Of a stretch of DNA of 64,000 nt, positions 12,092 to 23,352 are shown in pieces. The stretch's first letter is position 1; each line of letters opens with the position of its first letter. The notes beneath the pieces are model-generated. The model saw only the letters and a list, made by a program, of their open reading frames with translations. It was not told the origin of the DNA and searched no databases. The stretch is taken from assembly GCF_028389875.1 (NCBI RefSeq), contig NC_084702.1:38563053-38627052 (forward strand). The letters are read 5' to 3'. The stretch is from Rhea pennata. Taxonomy: Eukaryota; Chordata; Aves; Rheiformes; Rheidae. Made by a program: the position numbers and the translations under genes.

Positions 12092-15000
12092 ACAAAACAC
12101 ATAGTTCAGCTGTATAACTCTTTGCTACAGGAGATTATGGAGTCTAACATTTTAAATGGGTTCAAAAATCCATTCAGACCTGCTAAAATTAACACACTTC
12201 AAGAAGTCCATGAGCCAAAAATCACTAGAAGCTGGAAAAATGGGAATTGGCGTGGGCCAATTTTCTCCCTCTCTGCAACTCAAATGACATTCAGGAGCAT
12301 TGCTGCCCTTTTTGCTTTAAATTTTAGAACTTGACATTCTTCGAAATACCCTTGTTCTTTAGGCATCAAGGCTCACAACCCCTGCACGCATAACTTAGCT
12401 AACTTGATTGGACCTATAATATTTGATTCTTGATGACATTTTATCCACGAATGTCACATGCTGTAAGAATATTAACTTGTGTTATATATCACATTTGACA
12501 AGGTCAAAGAAAAATTTTCTTATTGAGCCAAATTTAAGTTTCAAATTGTCCTCCATCTTCATGTTACTTTATTTCTGAACACTAATAATGTATTTTGATT
12601 TACATTTCTCAGCTAGATTCAAGTGGTCACACAACCAGTCTCCTATCTTGAAAATCCTATCATCTGCTAAATTTTCAGAATCTCAGAAACTTACATTTTG
12701 GAATGTTTTAAAGTGAGGGCAGTGCCAGATGACTACAAGCTCCTATAGTCATGTGGTTTTTCTGTGTTCATATTTCATTTCGAAAAAGAAAGATCAACTT
12801 CATGTTCCCATAGCTTTTATTATACCAAAAGAGCCCTTGATAATTGTCAGATTCCTCCCAAACTAAATTGAGCCAATTGCACTATTGCGTGACAGCTATA
12901 GCATATGAACCACTTTTCCAGTCCAGACCTTCCTGATACTGGCTCTGCAAACACCAACTCCTGTTTTTCATATACTGGATCACTTCCCAAATGCTTCTGC
13001 CTGTCACACAGTAATGATAATCCTCTCCTCATCATAAAACTTCCCATCTTATTTTCACTAAGTAAGTCTTTTGATAAACTGATACTAGAAAATACTTCAC
13101 TGAACTTCCAGACTGAATTCTTTGCCACTTTTTTCCTTTTTGAATTAAAAGGTAGCTAAAAACAGGCACTACCTAAGCAAAACAATGAGTAATTGTTCTG
13201 TGCTTCATGAGATTAACTTCTATGTAAATTCTTACAGATTACTTCTGTAAGGTATACTGAGCTTGGGAAATAGTAACAGACTATAAAAATTAATAAGAAT
13301 TCAAAATAAAACCAAATTCAAAGGGACGCAATGTATTTACCAACCACTTATTATAATGAGAAATAATCCTGTGACACATTGACCTGAGAAACATGACCAT
13401 TGAAAGAAACAAAATTTGTAACTCTGCAAATTGTTGATGAAAAGGACTTTATGATATTCTTTTAAAAGTAAAGGATTACACATGTTAATTGCAGCCAGTC
13501 TAAGTCTAAACATTTCCACTATTTTGAGGAATTCAAAAATGAGGTTCCAGACTTGACTGAACTCCAAATTTTAATCTGCAGGCATGCTTCAAAGCTGTGT
13601 CTAATTTTAAACTTGACAGTAAGCAGTTCAAGCTTACCATGAATCTAAGAAGTTTCCTTGGTCTCTGTGAACAAACAATAACACTGAGCATAAGGTCAGT
13701 GCAACTCAATCAATTCTAAGGCAAGAGTCAGGCTTCAAGCTATAAACCTCCAACCCTATTTCTCATTTTTACGTAATTCTGGTCTTCCAAGTTGGATCAG
13801 AATTAGAAAATATTTAATAAGAATAAGGCCCATAATAGGATAATTATCCCAGACTCGTTACACTCATTACAGGGTGGTATCTGAAATCCAGACCAAACTA
13901 CATCTTTATCTGTCACCTATTAAAACTGAGTAAAAGATTGTTCAGTGCTCATGTCTAAAGGAAAACTCTTACATAACATCATAACCTCTGTCAGTTACTG
14001 AAGTAATGCACATAAAAGTTAGTGGATTACTCCATAAAATATAGATTAAGTGACTATTTAACATACCTTGATGTATGATGACCTGTTCTGTCATTCATGT
14101 CGTCTACCTGAACAAATACAGCTGTTTCTGGAAAGGCAAATAATACAGGGATTAATTGTGGACATAGCAATTACTTAATAAAATATAATAAAACTTATGG
14201 GAGGTTTCAATATTTTTACTAATAATATGGTCTGTGTTTAACCTTTATAAAACTTCTCACCATTATGTTGCTGAACTTCTCTTTACTGTCCCATCACAAG
14301 AGCCACGGTGAACGTGAAACTTAGCAGGAATAATTTTCACTGAACTTTACGTTTTTTTACTTATGTCTTGTTATCACTTTTAAATTTTTCCTCTCATTTT
14401 ATCTATACATTTACAAGCTCCCATTTTATCTCAGCTTTCCCTGACTCTATTTATTAATCATATTAATATGTTTTCTAGGTTTCGGCTAGATGTTTGCAGG
14501 AAACAGTAAAGAATTTCCCACCTCCCAAAGATGCCTCATCTAGGTGAATGGGTCAGAAGGGAATTTCCTAGCCAAGATTTTCCTTCCTTGCTTTGTGTCA
14601 TTCTGTCATTTGCCAACTGAATATATGCAAATGTATAAAATGGGGAACTTCCCAATATGAAAAATACTGTATTTTGCAAGGTGTCTCCCAGGATAATGAT
14701 TACTGCGATGCATACAACTTTTAAAACAGAATAACATAGAATTCTTGTTTGTAAATCTTCTACATGAAACAGCTTCACAGAAATTATAAACAAAGTCAGA
14801 TTCTGAGATTTGCAAAACAAAAATTGTTTAACTATGCTACGCTACTTAGGAGTGAAAACAAAATCTTAGGGCTTACTAATAGCTTGTTTCACTAATTACA
14901 GTTTTCACTGTCCATAGACTTACTTTTTGTAAAATAGGAAGCCAGAATAATAGTAAAAAAATCACCTGAATGTACCCTGATTTTGCCTTTGTAGTTTTGT

Positions 15001-18000
15001 TTATATTGCAACTATATTATTTAAAATATGTATCATTATACATAAAAATATATAATGATATTTGTATCAGAAATATAATTCAATGAACTAATTAAATGAA
15101 TAGCTTTTTCACATTGCTTAGTTTCAGATCCATATAAACATGTATGTTATTATCTAACCTAGAGAGATATATGAGACTTATAGCAAATTTTTACTGTGCA
15201 TTTATTACCACGTATACGGGTTATGGTGTTCAATATAATTATACTTCCTTTTACCCACACAGGCAAAGGTTATTCAGGAGTTATAAAGCTTGAAGCAGAA
15301 TTCAGGGTAATCAATGAGCAGCTCTCAATTAACTTCAGTGGGTTTTGGATCAGATCTTCGTTCCTTGTCTTCTTGACATAGATATCTGCATTTGCATTGT
15401 GCCAAAAGAATACTGACAATTAATTTGGTCTGCTATGAACTATTCTTTGATCAGTGTGGCACTGCCCACTAGCAGCTAGAGAATGAAAGAGACTGTAAAA
15501 ATGTAAAAATGGTTTTACATCCAATTAGTGAACTCCTGCAAATTAACCCTGCCAAAATTAAGCAAATCAAACTCTAAAACATCCTACTTCTGCAGCCAGA
15601 TTGTTTGCTTTGTAAAACATGATGCCAACAGAAAAAAAACTTTAAAATAGAAGAAACTCAAATATTATATGACAGGTGGACTTTTTGTTTGTTTTGATGA
15701 GACTGATAATTACATTCCTAAGACTTTTCTGAGAATGCTAATGAAGTCAAAATTGGCAATCACCATTGCCCCTTGCTGCTTTGCGTTAGCTATATTGTCC
15801 TTGTACGTGATTCCTTGTATAATATGGATTTTATCACCTTTCTAATATGTCAGCACTGTTTGCTGCTCCATTTGATAATTTGCCTGGAAACAGTTGTCCC
15901 CTCAGTCAGCCATTTCCCCATTTGCCATTGTACATTTATGTTTTCACTTTCCTATAGAAAAAGATGTTTGCAGTAGACCCAAGCTGATCAAAGATGTCAC
16001 ATTGCATGGGGCAGCTGCACCTACAAACAGCAGTTTGGTGAGCATTTAAACTGCTAGTAATTGCTTTTAACATGAAGCAAATTCGAAGCAGAATAAGCCG
16101 GGGGAAACAAGGTCTCTAAGCAGACAAGACATTGTAGTGTTTATTACTGCACATCTCAGGAAAGGAGATCATATTGTACTTTAGTGGCAGTGCAAATCAA
16201 GCTAGCCTCTGCATCTGTTATTACAGATGAGAAAATATAAACTAACAGCTCCAGCCACATACTACCTGACTTCTTTGTTTCCTTTACTATTTCCTTGATT
16301 CTCAAATATGCTTTGATACATATGTGTTTGCATTTCACACTTATGTTTTGTACATTTTTTACAAAAAAAAAAAAAAAAAAAAAAAGTGCAGCTTCTCTGT
16401 AAAAACAAATGTTTTGAAAAGGAAAAAACCATGTCAGCATAGATTTGCAACTGACACATTCAATATTTCACTATGGTCTCATGTGTGCCCTGAGCACAAC
16501 AATAAAATCAAAATTGTTTCACTTTTGCTTTTTGGATATCTCTCATCTCAACAAGGTTCAGACACGAGGTTCCCAGAGCAAAATCAGTATACAGCACCCA
16601 GCTCTGGAAGCTGCATGTTCACCTATCACCACTGCAGATACACAACCAGGTACCTAATAAAGGCAGCCTGAACACCCAAAACAGTTTGAAAGCTGAAGTC
16701 CAGCTACCCTAAATTTGGTATCCAAAGCTTCTGAAGTGTTTTGGTGAGCAAAATACTCCAAATCAATCCCTGCATTGACTTTTTCTCTATGTGAATTCCC
16801 TGAAAATGTTAAGAGTTCAGAGAATGTTGATTGGTCAACAGGGTAGACTGATGTTTATTATGTTGAGCATACTGCTGTATGTAAAGGAAGAAAATGCAAA
16901 TAAAACAAATGAAATATACTTGCAGCCCAAGATATCTTGAAATGTTCCATTAATTTACTCTTGGTAAATATTCAGATTCACATTTGCTTATTTTCTTGTG
17001 GATGAAAAGAGAAAGATGCTGCTACTTCTCAGTTGTATTGTTTAGCCAGGTTTAGGAAACAGAGAGATCTTGCTAGAATCTTTTCCTGGCACACATTTCA
17101 TCAATAAAATAGTTAATTAGTTCCAGCTGCACATTTCTTACTCAGGAAGGCAGGAAAGATAGCATCTTGGAAAGACATTGCACAACTGGTTGTAGGAAGA
17201 TATTTTGAAAAGTTATATACTGCTGAAATTCAACATACGCTGTTATTTGAAATAACAAATAGGAAGTCCCTTTCCCTTGTGCTGCTCTTATGGAATTGCT
17301 TTCAGAGCAGAACTTGCACTTTAAATAATAAGGTTTGTGTGCATAAATCCTGAATTTCTTTGAAATTTGCCCCTAAGGAACAACTGGCCTTTGCCATGTA
17401 GCTCTGCAACAGTAAAAGACTAAAGCCTTCCGCAGGGCCTTCCTGAATAAACAGCTTTTATTTTGCCTATGGGACTGTGGAATGGAATAGGTATTTTACT
17501 GAAATGCAAACAGCGGTGGCCCACTTCTCTCTACCTCATTTTGCAAACACTAATTTATTTGAGCCTTTTGGCATTAGGAATCTTGATTTTTCCTGTGTGA
17601 TTCACTAATATGTTTTTCCACTAAGCCTCTCAGGATAGGAGCACTGGACCTCTTTCCTACAGGAGGATAAACACAGCCTGATTAATCAGAGCACAGATAT
17701 TGCCAGGGCTCTTTACTCACTCAGAAGTTGCAATGCCTGCAGAGCACCATGACTTAACTCTGAGATCCTTCCTTCTCTGCTCAAGCTTTTCCAGGCCTAT
17801 ATGAACTGAATGCATTACAACTGTACCCCAACTTACCAAGGTTCCTCAGCCCCAGTGAAATAACATAGTAACAGGAGGAGAATTAACATGTTTTTCCATT
17901 TTACGTATTTACTATAGCTTTCCTACCTACTCCCATTACTCTGAACACTAGCATTAAGCAGCCTAAACTGCAACATATGTAACTATTTTCATTTTTTTAT

Positions 18001-18864
18001 TTTTAATTTTACTTACATTAACACTGGACTTTACATTACTGGATTTCTGCCAGGAACAGAAACTTAAATGCTCTGTGTTTTATTATCTGTGGTCTGAGGA
18101 GTGCACTATACTGTGTTAATTTTCACATTGCTAGAAAAATAATACAATGGAAAACTGATCAGTTCAAAAATATTTTTTCCTTATAAATGTACTTTACAGG
18201 CTAATACTGAAGCAAGGGGGAATTCATCTATCTGTGCTGCAGCCTTAGAAACAGCTTGTGTCCTTACCAAACAGATGAATGTCCAGGAAAGACTGGGCCA
18301 CATTTCAGGAGATTAAACAAGGATTCTGAATTAATGTATTAAATCTATTCAAAGTATTATGTTCTCTCTCCTTATAGACAAAGAAAAATCCCAACAAAAA
18401 TGCAATCAGTCCTTTCCTTCCCATCTCCCTAAAACAGAATATGTAAAATACATACAACTGTGTTATATTTTATTATGAGTCAAGTCTTTGTCCATTTATT
18501 TATATGAGTTTCTGCCTTGTATGAATGGACAACAATACTAAACAATTGCCATAGGCTGTTTTGTTCTTTGGTACATTATGTGTTATACCAATGACCAGCA
18601 TGTAAAATACTCCAATTGCTTGAGTTATTTTTGAAAAGGAGAACCTCATGTCCAGTGCAGTGTGGCAGGTTCACAATAAAAAATGGCATTTTTGCATTAG
18701 AAATTTCTGCAAAACAAAAAGGCTTCATCTGTTTTCAAGTAAACTTTCAACAATAACTAATCCAGGCTAAGAGAGTGCCCAACTCACTCTAAACAGGAAA
18801 GAGGATCCATTCAAATATTTCACACAACTCCGACCATCTCACAAGAATAAATCAACAGAACCCA
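12092..18864. other. Unique AT-rich non-coding DNA with minor simple repeats
   Basis: No gene is supported. It contains an A23 homopolymer at 16363-16385 and a perfect 10-base inverted repeat at 15031-15040 and 15051-15060 (tatcattata and its complement, 10-base loop). The stretch 17250-17800 is slightly more GC-rich but has no readable frame or repeat I can name. Confidence 0.5.
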
Positions 18865-18912
18865 TCACAGAATCACAGAGTGGCCAAAGCTTGAGTTTGT
18901 CACCTTTTCACT
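18865..18912 (-). mobile_element. CR1 3' terminal remnant, minus strand
   Basis: The phrase atcacagaatcacagagtgg followed by ccaaagcttgagtttg is the complement of the very end of a CR1 element, where the two TTCTGTGA-type octamers sit. Only the terminal few dozen bases are recognisable, as expected of a severely 5'-truncated copy. Confidence 0.6.
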
Positions 18913-20224
18913 TCTACAGCTGGTATGGCTGAAGCTTTTTTAGTGCCAGGAATCGATGTTCTCAACACTTGTGCTCATCTTAAACATCTTATTTGATAAG
19001 AGAACTTCAACTACTAATATGCTACAGATATAAGGTATACTGGAAAAAAAAAGATGAAATGCAGGCAGTAGCTACTATCTTTACAATAGCTTTACTTAGC
19101 TTCAGTTTGGAATCCATAGAATATATGGCAGGTGGACTTTGGATACTTTTTCTTGAAATGAAGATGGTAACGTTATTTAACCTAGATGGGTTACTTTTCC
19201 TTAGGAAAGACAAAATCTAATTACAACTGTTCATTTACAGTCATACACAATTTAATTCATTGCTTGCAAAGTGTTTTAGTATATCTAAAGAATGTGAGAC
19301 ATGACACAAACCACTAATAGTCCTGAGATGCAACAAAGTAGTTCTTTTGTATAAGATGAAGTATTCATTTTATCTAAGTGCCATCATTACCAACCTTTGA
19401 ATGACTGTCCATTTATCTTACACAAAGCAATCTCCTCCCCTTTATTTCCTTGAAGAGGCTAGTGTGAGTATGGATGAAATTATTAGGGTTAGTAGCCTTT
19501 TTTCAGACTTGGATATTTATATTTTATTTACTTTATTTATATTTAAAACTGTCCCTTGTAGCTACATGAACCCAAATATTTGAATCTGAGCATGTTTGAT
19601 TTGATTTAACTTATGAACATTGTACTCCCTTCAGTAATAACTTTTTTAAGTTGAGAGGAATTACCATATTTTTCATCACTATTGTCACAGCATGGCAGAA
19701 TGGAGAAGTAGGTTGTTCTGGGAGGATCTTTCTGCATAGATTGGCTGACATTAAAGATTATGTTGCAAGAGATTTTGTAAATGACTCCATTAAAAGTAAG
19801 TTAGACCCTCTCTCACTAGACTCTCATGAATAATACAGTTCACAGCCCTTGCAGATCTACAAACATTTATGCAAGTGCTGAGAATAACATTATGTTTGCT
19901 TACTTGACAATGATATTCACCCTAAGGAGACCAAAAAACAAAGCTCCAGGAGTTACAGTGGTGGTATGAAAGGAGGAAGAGATATTTTTCTTGCTTCTTA
20001 CTGGCAGAAAACAAATATTTGTTATTTACAGAGTGGTTTTAGTCTATTCATCTCTAGCAGGTTATCCTTCAAACCAGTTGTTTTTGAAAATGCTTATACA
20101 ATTTATTCAGCCATGAGAAAAATATGCTGTGCTTTCTATTCAACTGCTCTGAATGCACAAAATGTTTACCTCCTTGTAACATTCACAGTGTCCAGAGAAA
20201 ATGATAAACAAGGAAAAAGATGAA
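18913..20224. other. Unique AT-rich non-coding DNA
   Basis: No gene or named repeat. Open frames at 18993-19220, 19401-19583 and 19651-19833 are short, hydrophobic and without splice support. Confidence 0.5.
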
Positions 20225-20990
20225 AGCTAGAATGCTGAGTGTCATGGTACCACAGGGATCTATGCTACATCCAGGTTTATTTAACACGCTCATTAATTCT
20301 CTGCAAGGGGAGTAAACTGTTTTAATGAAATCTGTAGATGATTCTAAACTGAGAAGTGAGAAGACTTGTAAATACCAATGAGAACAAAAAAATAAAAGAG
20401 TCATCAGAAATTAGAACCACAGGCAGAAGGTAACAAACTCAAGTTCAATTTGTGTCAGAAAAACATTAGTAACAAAAAAGGGGACGATCTCTTTCTAGGC
20501 CATGAGAACTAGTCCCCTGCTATTGAACTGTTACATATATCCCACTTCATAAATATTACCCAGTGTCATGTTATATCAGCAGTCTGTCCCAGGCTGTGCC
20601 AGCTTCTTATACATTATATTCCTTTCTCCTGAATTCTTAGAGCTCACAGTCAGTAAGACGGATGTGGAAAAAGATTTTCCAATGATGTGGTGGATAGACA
20701 GAAAATTAGATACGTTTTTGTAGGCAGATAGGAAGCCAAAGGAGCTCAATGCAACTTTAAACTCTAAATTAATATTCCATGCAGTTCTGTCTTTATAAAT
20801 CATTGCCAGTGTTTAATCTAGCATATTAATATGAGAACCTGACCAGTTTAGTGCATAGAAAATTGGAAAATGTTCAAAGGAGTGCTACAGGTACGAGAAA
20901 AGCTGATTTAAAAGACAGTCAAGACACTCATCTTTTAGTACGAAAGCAAGAAGGTGCCAACAGAGGTAGAAGCAGATATTTTGGGAATGG
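20225..20990 (+). mobile_element. Decayed CR1-type LINE, RT to C-terminal part of ORF2, plus strand
   Basis: Reading the plus strand from about 20240 gives Val-Pro-Gln-Gly-Ser-Met-Leu-His-Pro-Gly-Leu-Phe-Asn-Thr-Leu-Ile-Asn, a clear match to the CR1 reverse-transcriptase block Val-Pro-Gln-Gly-Ser-Val-Leu-Gly-Pro...Leu-Phe-Asn-Ile-Phe-Ile-Asn. It is followed by an in-frame stop and then Val-Asp-Asp-Ser-Lys-Leu at 20331-20350, the degenerate catalytic Ala-Asp-Asp-Thr-Lys-Leu box. About 500 bases further on, Glu-Asn-Val-Gln-Arg-Ser-Ala-Thr (20870-20892) matches the Glu-Arg-Val-Gln-Arg-Arg-Ala-Thr motif near the C-terminus. Spacing and order are right for CR1-family ORF2. Stops and frameshifts make it a dead copy. 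Confidence 0.75.
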
Positions 20991-21889
20991 CCATTGATTT
21001 CAGATCACATAACCACAGACTGAAAGAAACATAGTTGAAGAATGATCAGAGCCATAAGAAGTTTGCACGCAAAAAACCTAGCCATAATAAAAAATACTAC
21101 TAAGATAGCTTTCAAGAGTTTAAGAATTTAAGACCTTTAAGAATTATTGTTGGGTTTTGATTAGACTGCTGAACTAAGAACTTAATTATTCACAAAACTC
21201 CAAGGAACACATTCAGTCAATCTACTTGCCCAAATAAGTTCCTTTAGTTTGACACAATGTACTTTTCTACACAGGAATTGCTTTCCCTTCCCTGTGTGTA
21301 ATCAGAGCTTAGATTTCCTCAAGGAAAACTGAATGCACAACCTTCTGCTATATTTTTACCCTGAGAAGAAATCTTTTCTACCTCTTCTTTTTCACCCCAA
21401 AACTGTTCCAAGTGTTGTATTTTAGGGTTGCAAAATACATCAGTTTTGCAATTCCTTACTGACCAGAAAGGAGTCTATAAACATCAGGTATTTGCCTTTT
21501 TTGAACATACAGAATCTCAAGATACACAATGTCTTTAAATTAATACATAATAAAATAATAAAAGTAATCAAATAAAAATAATACATGAGATTTTCTTCAT
21601 ATGTGATCTATAAACATAAATCTTAGTGGATTTCACAGCTTCAGTTACTTTGTAATATCACAAACTGATGTATAAGAGGATACATTTTTATGTAGGTGTG
21701 TGGTTTCCTGCCTTTTAAGTATATATAATTTTTAATATGTTTTAAAGCCCACAAAAATAAAGAACTTCTAAGAAAGGTTATATGCCAAGAATCCCAACAG
21801 CTAGTAGAAACATGTATTATGACTTCAAGGCAGATCTGCCGATGAGATCTTCAATAGAGCGTACTGAAAACACCACAGTTTTCCCGGAT
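20991..21889. other. Unique AT-rich non-coding DNA
   Basis: No gene or repeat recognised. The first part may hold the last decayed bases of the CR1 relic that ends nearby. Confidence 0.45.
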
Positions 21890-22315
21890 CCCAGCCCACA
21901 GAAAATAACATTTGCAGACAGACAAGTCCAGATGTGCTGGGGAACCCTGGCAATGGAGAGGGGCCTGATGACAAGGTATGGCTGCCCCACCTGCCCCACG
22001 ATATGGCTGCTGGGGACAGCAAGGGCCCACCCATCATCATGGCCAGAAACCATCTAGGTTTCAAAAACCGGCCCCCTTAGCAACATCACCAGCGAAAGCC
22101 CCTTCCTCCCTGTCTGCAGGGCAGCTGTTGAAGAGTAAGCCTGGCTGCTCTTCCCCTTGCCTGTACTACCTGAGGGGAGGCACCATTGCACCGTCACAAG
22201 ATGGCTGCCATGGTGACAGGAGGCACGGTTGTGCTGCCACAAGATGGCGGCCGGGGGGCCGTTTGGGCCAGGCCTTGCCGGCCAGGCTCATCGCACTGCC
22301 CCTCTGAGGGGAATG
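21890..22315. promoter_or_regulatory. GC-rich, promoter-like patch with YY1-type motifs
   Basis: A 420-base GC-rich block rises abruptly out of AT-rich DNA. It holds two strong YY1-type motifs on the plus strand, aagatggctgcc at 22198-22209 and aagatggcggcc at 22241-22252, 43 bases apart. Two weaker relatives are at about 21976-21986 (tatggctgcc) and 22001-22011 (tatggctgct). CpGs cluster at the right end, about seven in 22190-22315. The best site is the classic YY1 form found just downstream of many vertebrate TATA-less start sites. I see no TATA box and no clear first exon with a donor, so the direction and product are unknown. The overlapping open frames of 60-110 codons on both strands look like a side effect of high GC. 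An alternative is a GC-rich repeat that I do not recognise. Confidence 0.45.
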
Positions 22316-22754
22316 GAGGCCGTTACTGCTTTTTTTGAAAGTCTGGCTCATATAGTAACCGTATATTATATTTCTTTCTTTCTTTTTTTTTTTTTCTAAA
22401 AGCTTTGCAAAACTTTCAGCACAAGCATTTCTGTCCATTCTACAGTTATCTGTTTTAAAATGAATCAACCTTTGGTTTATTTAATACTAATCTAAATCTG
22501 TGCTGTTGCCAAAAATTGTGTCAGCCTTCAATGAGTTGATCTATAATACACTCTCAGACACAATCTCTTCAGACTAAATATTAACTTACTAAATAATACA
22601 AAGCTACAAAGCTGTTGGAAACCAAACAAATGGAAAGCAGTGACGAGAATTTACTGAGACAAGAGTATGTTAAATAAATGAAGAGTGAAGTCTTTGAGAG
22701 AAGAATTAGGTGTCGCAATACCAGCTGGAAAGGAAGAAAAAAAACCGAATACAG

Positions 22755-23240
22755 TGCGGATACATATGGCAGCACCGGCAACGGCTGCTGGGCTCATCGA
22801 AAACAGGCCGCAGGGTCTCACCTGCGTCAGCTGCCACCCTGCTGGACATTGCCGAGCCGAAATAGCTACACCAGCAAGGAATATTTCATTTTTTTTTGCC
22901 TGCTTGGAGGGGTACTTTTCTGCTTCTGAGGGGGCCAAGTCAGGTTATGTGACCAGGCGAGGGCCGCAGGCTGGGTAAAGCCGGCCGGGTGGGGAGGAGA
23001 GAAGGGAACATGTCATGTTTCTTGCAGCGGCGACTGTTAATTTTAAAGTTTGTAACTATTACCACCTCTTTTACACATCAGTATACTACTTACTGGGCAG
23101 AGCCAGCTCCGCATATTTTAATCCCAGTTTTACAGCTGAAACGAGAGCATCCCGTATAGCTGGGTGCAGGTGCTCGTCTCTGACAGGGCATCGTCTGCTG
23201 TCGCTAGGGCTAGGCCTGGGCTCGCGGCGCTTAAGGCGCT
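22755..23240. promoter_or_regulatory. CpG-rich patch (CpG-island-like)
   Basis: I count roughly 26 CpG dinucleotides between 22745 and 23280, with dense stretches at 22755-22862, 22955-23035 and 23150-23275 separated by ordinary AT-rich DNA. This is far above the CpG-depleted background and suggests a sequence that is unmethylated in the germline, such as a promoter or enhancer, or a recent insertion. Together with the YY1-bearing block at 21890-22315 it forms a 1.4 kb candidate regulatory domain. The long frames across it (23015-23617 in particular) run through an A-rich low-complexity tract and are not credible proteins. Confidence 0.45.
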
Positions 23241-23280
23241 CTCAAACAAAAACAGCAGCACAGCTCTTACGTACTTTAAC

Positions 23281-23352
23281 CAAAAAAAAAAACAAAAAAA
23301 AACCAAAAAAAAAAAAGAAGAAGAAAAGCAAAACCAAAAAAACCAAAACCAT
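23281..23352. repeat. A-rich low-complexity tract
   Basis: An imperfect run of adenines broken by single C and G bases (aaaac, aaaacc, gaagaag). When translated it gives poly-lysine, which explains the misleading 200-codon frame across it. It may be the degenerate A-rich tail of an insertion whose body would be the CpG-rich DNA to its left, but no flanking target duplication is evident. Confidence 0.8.

Noticed and set aside
15031..15060. Perfect 10-base inverted repeat with 10-base loop
   Set aside because: It is entirely A/T-rich apart from one C/G pair, of a size expected by chance in 64 kb of AT-rich DNA, with no sign of an RNA gene.
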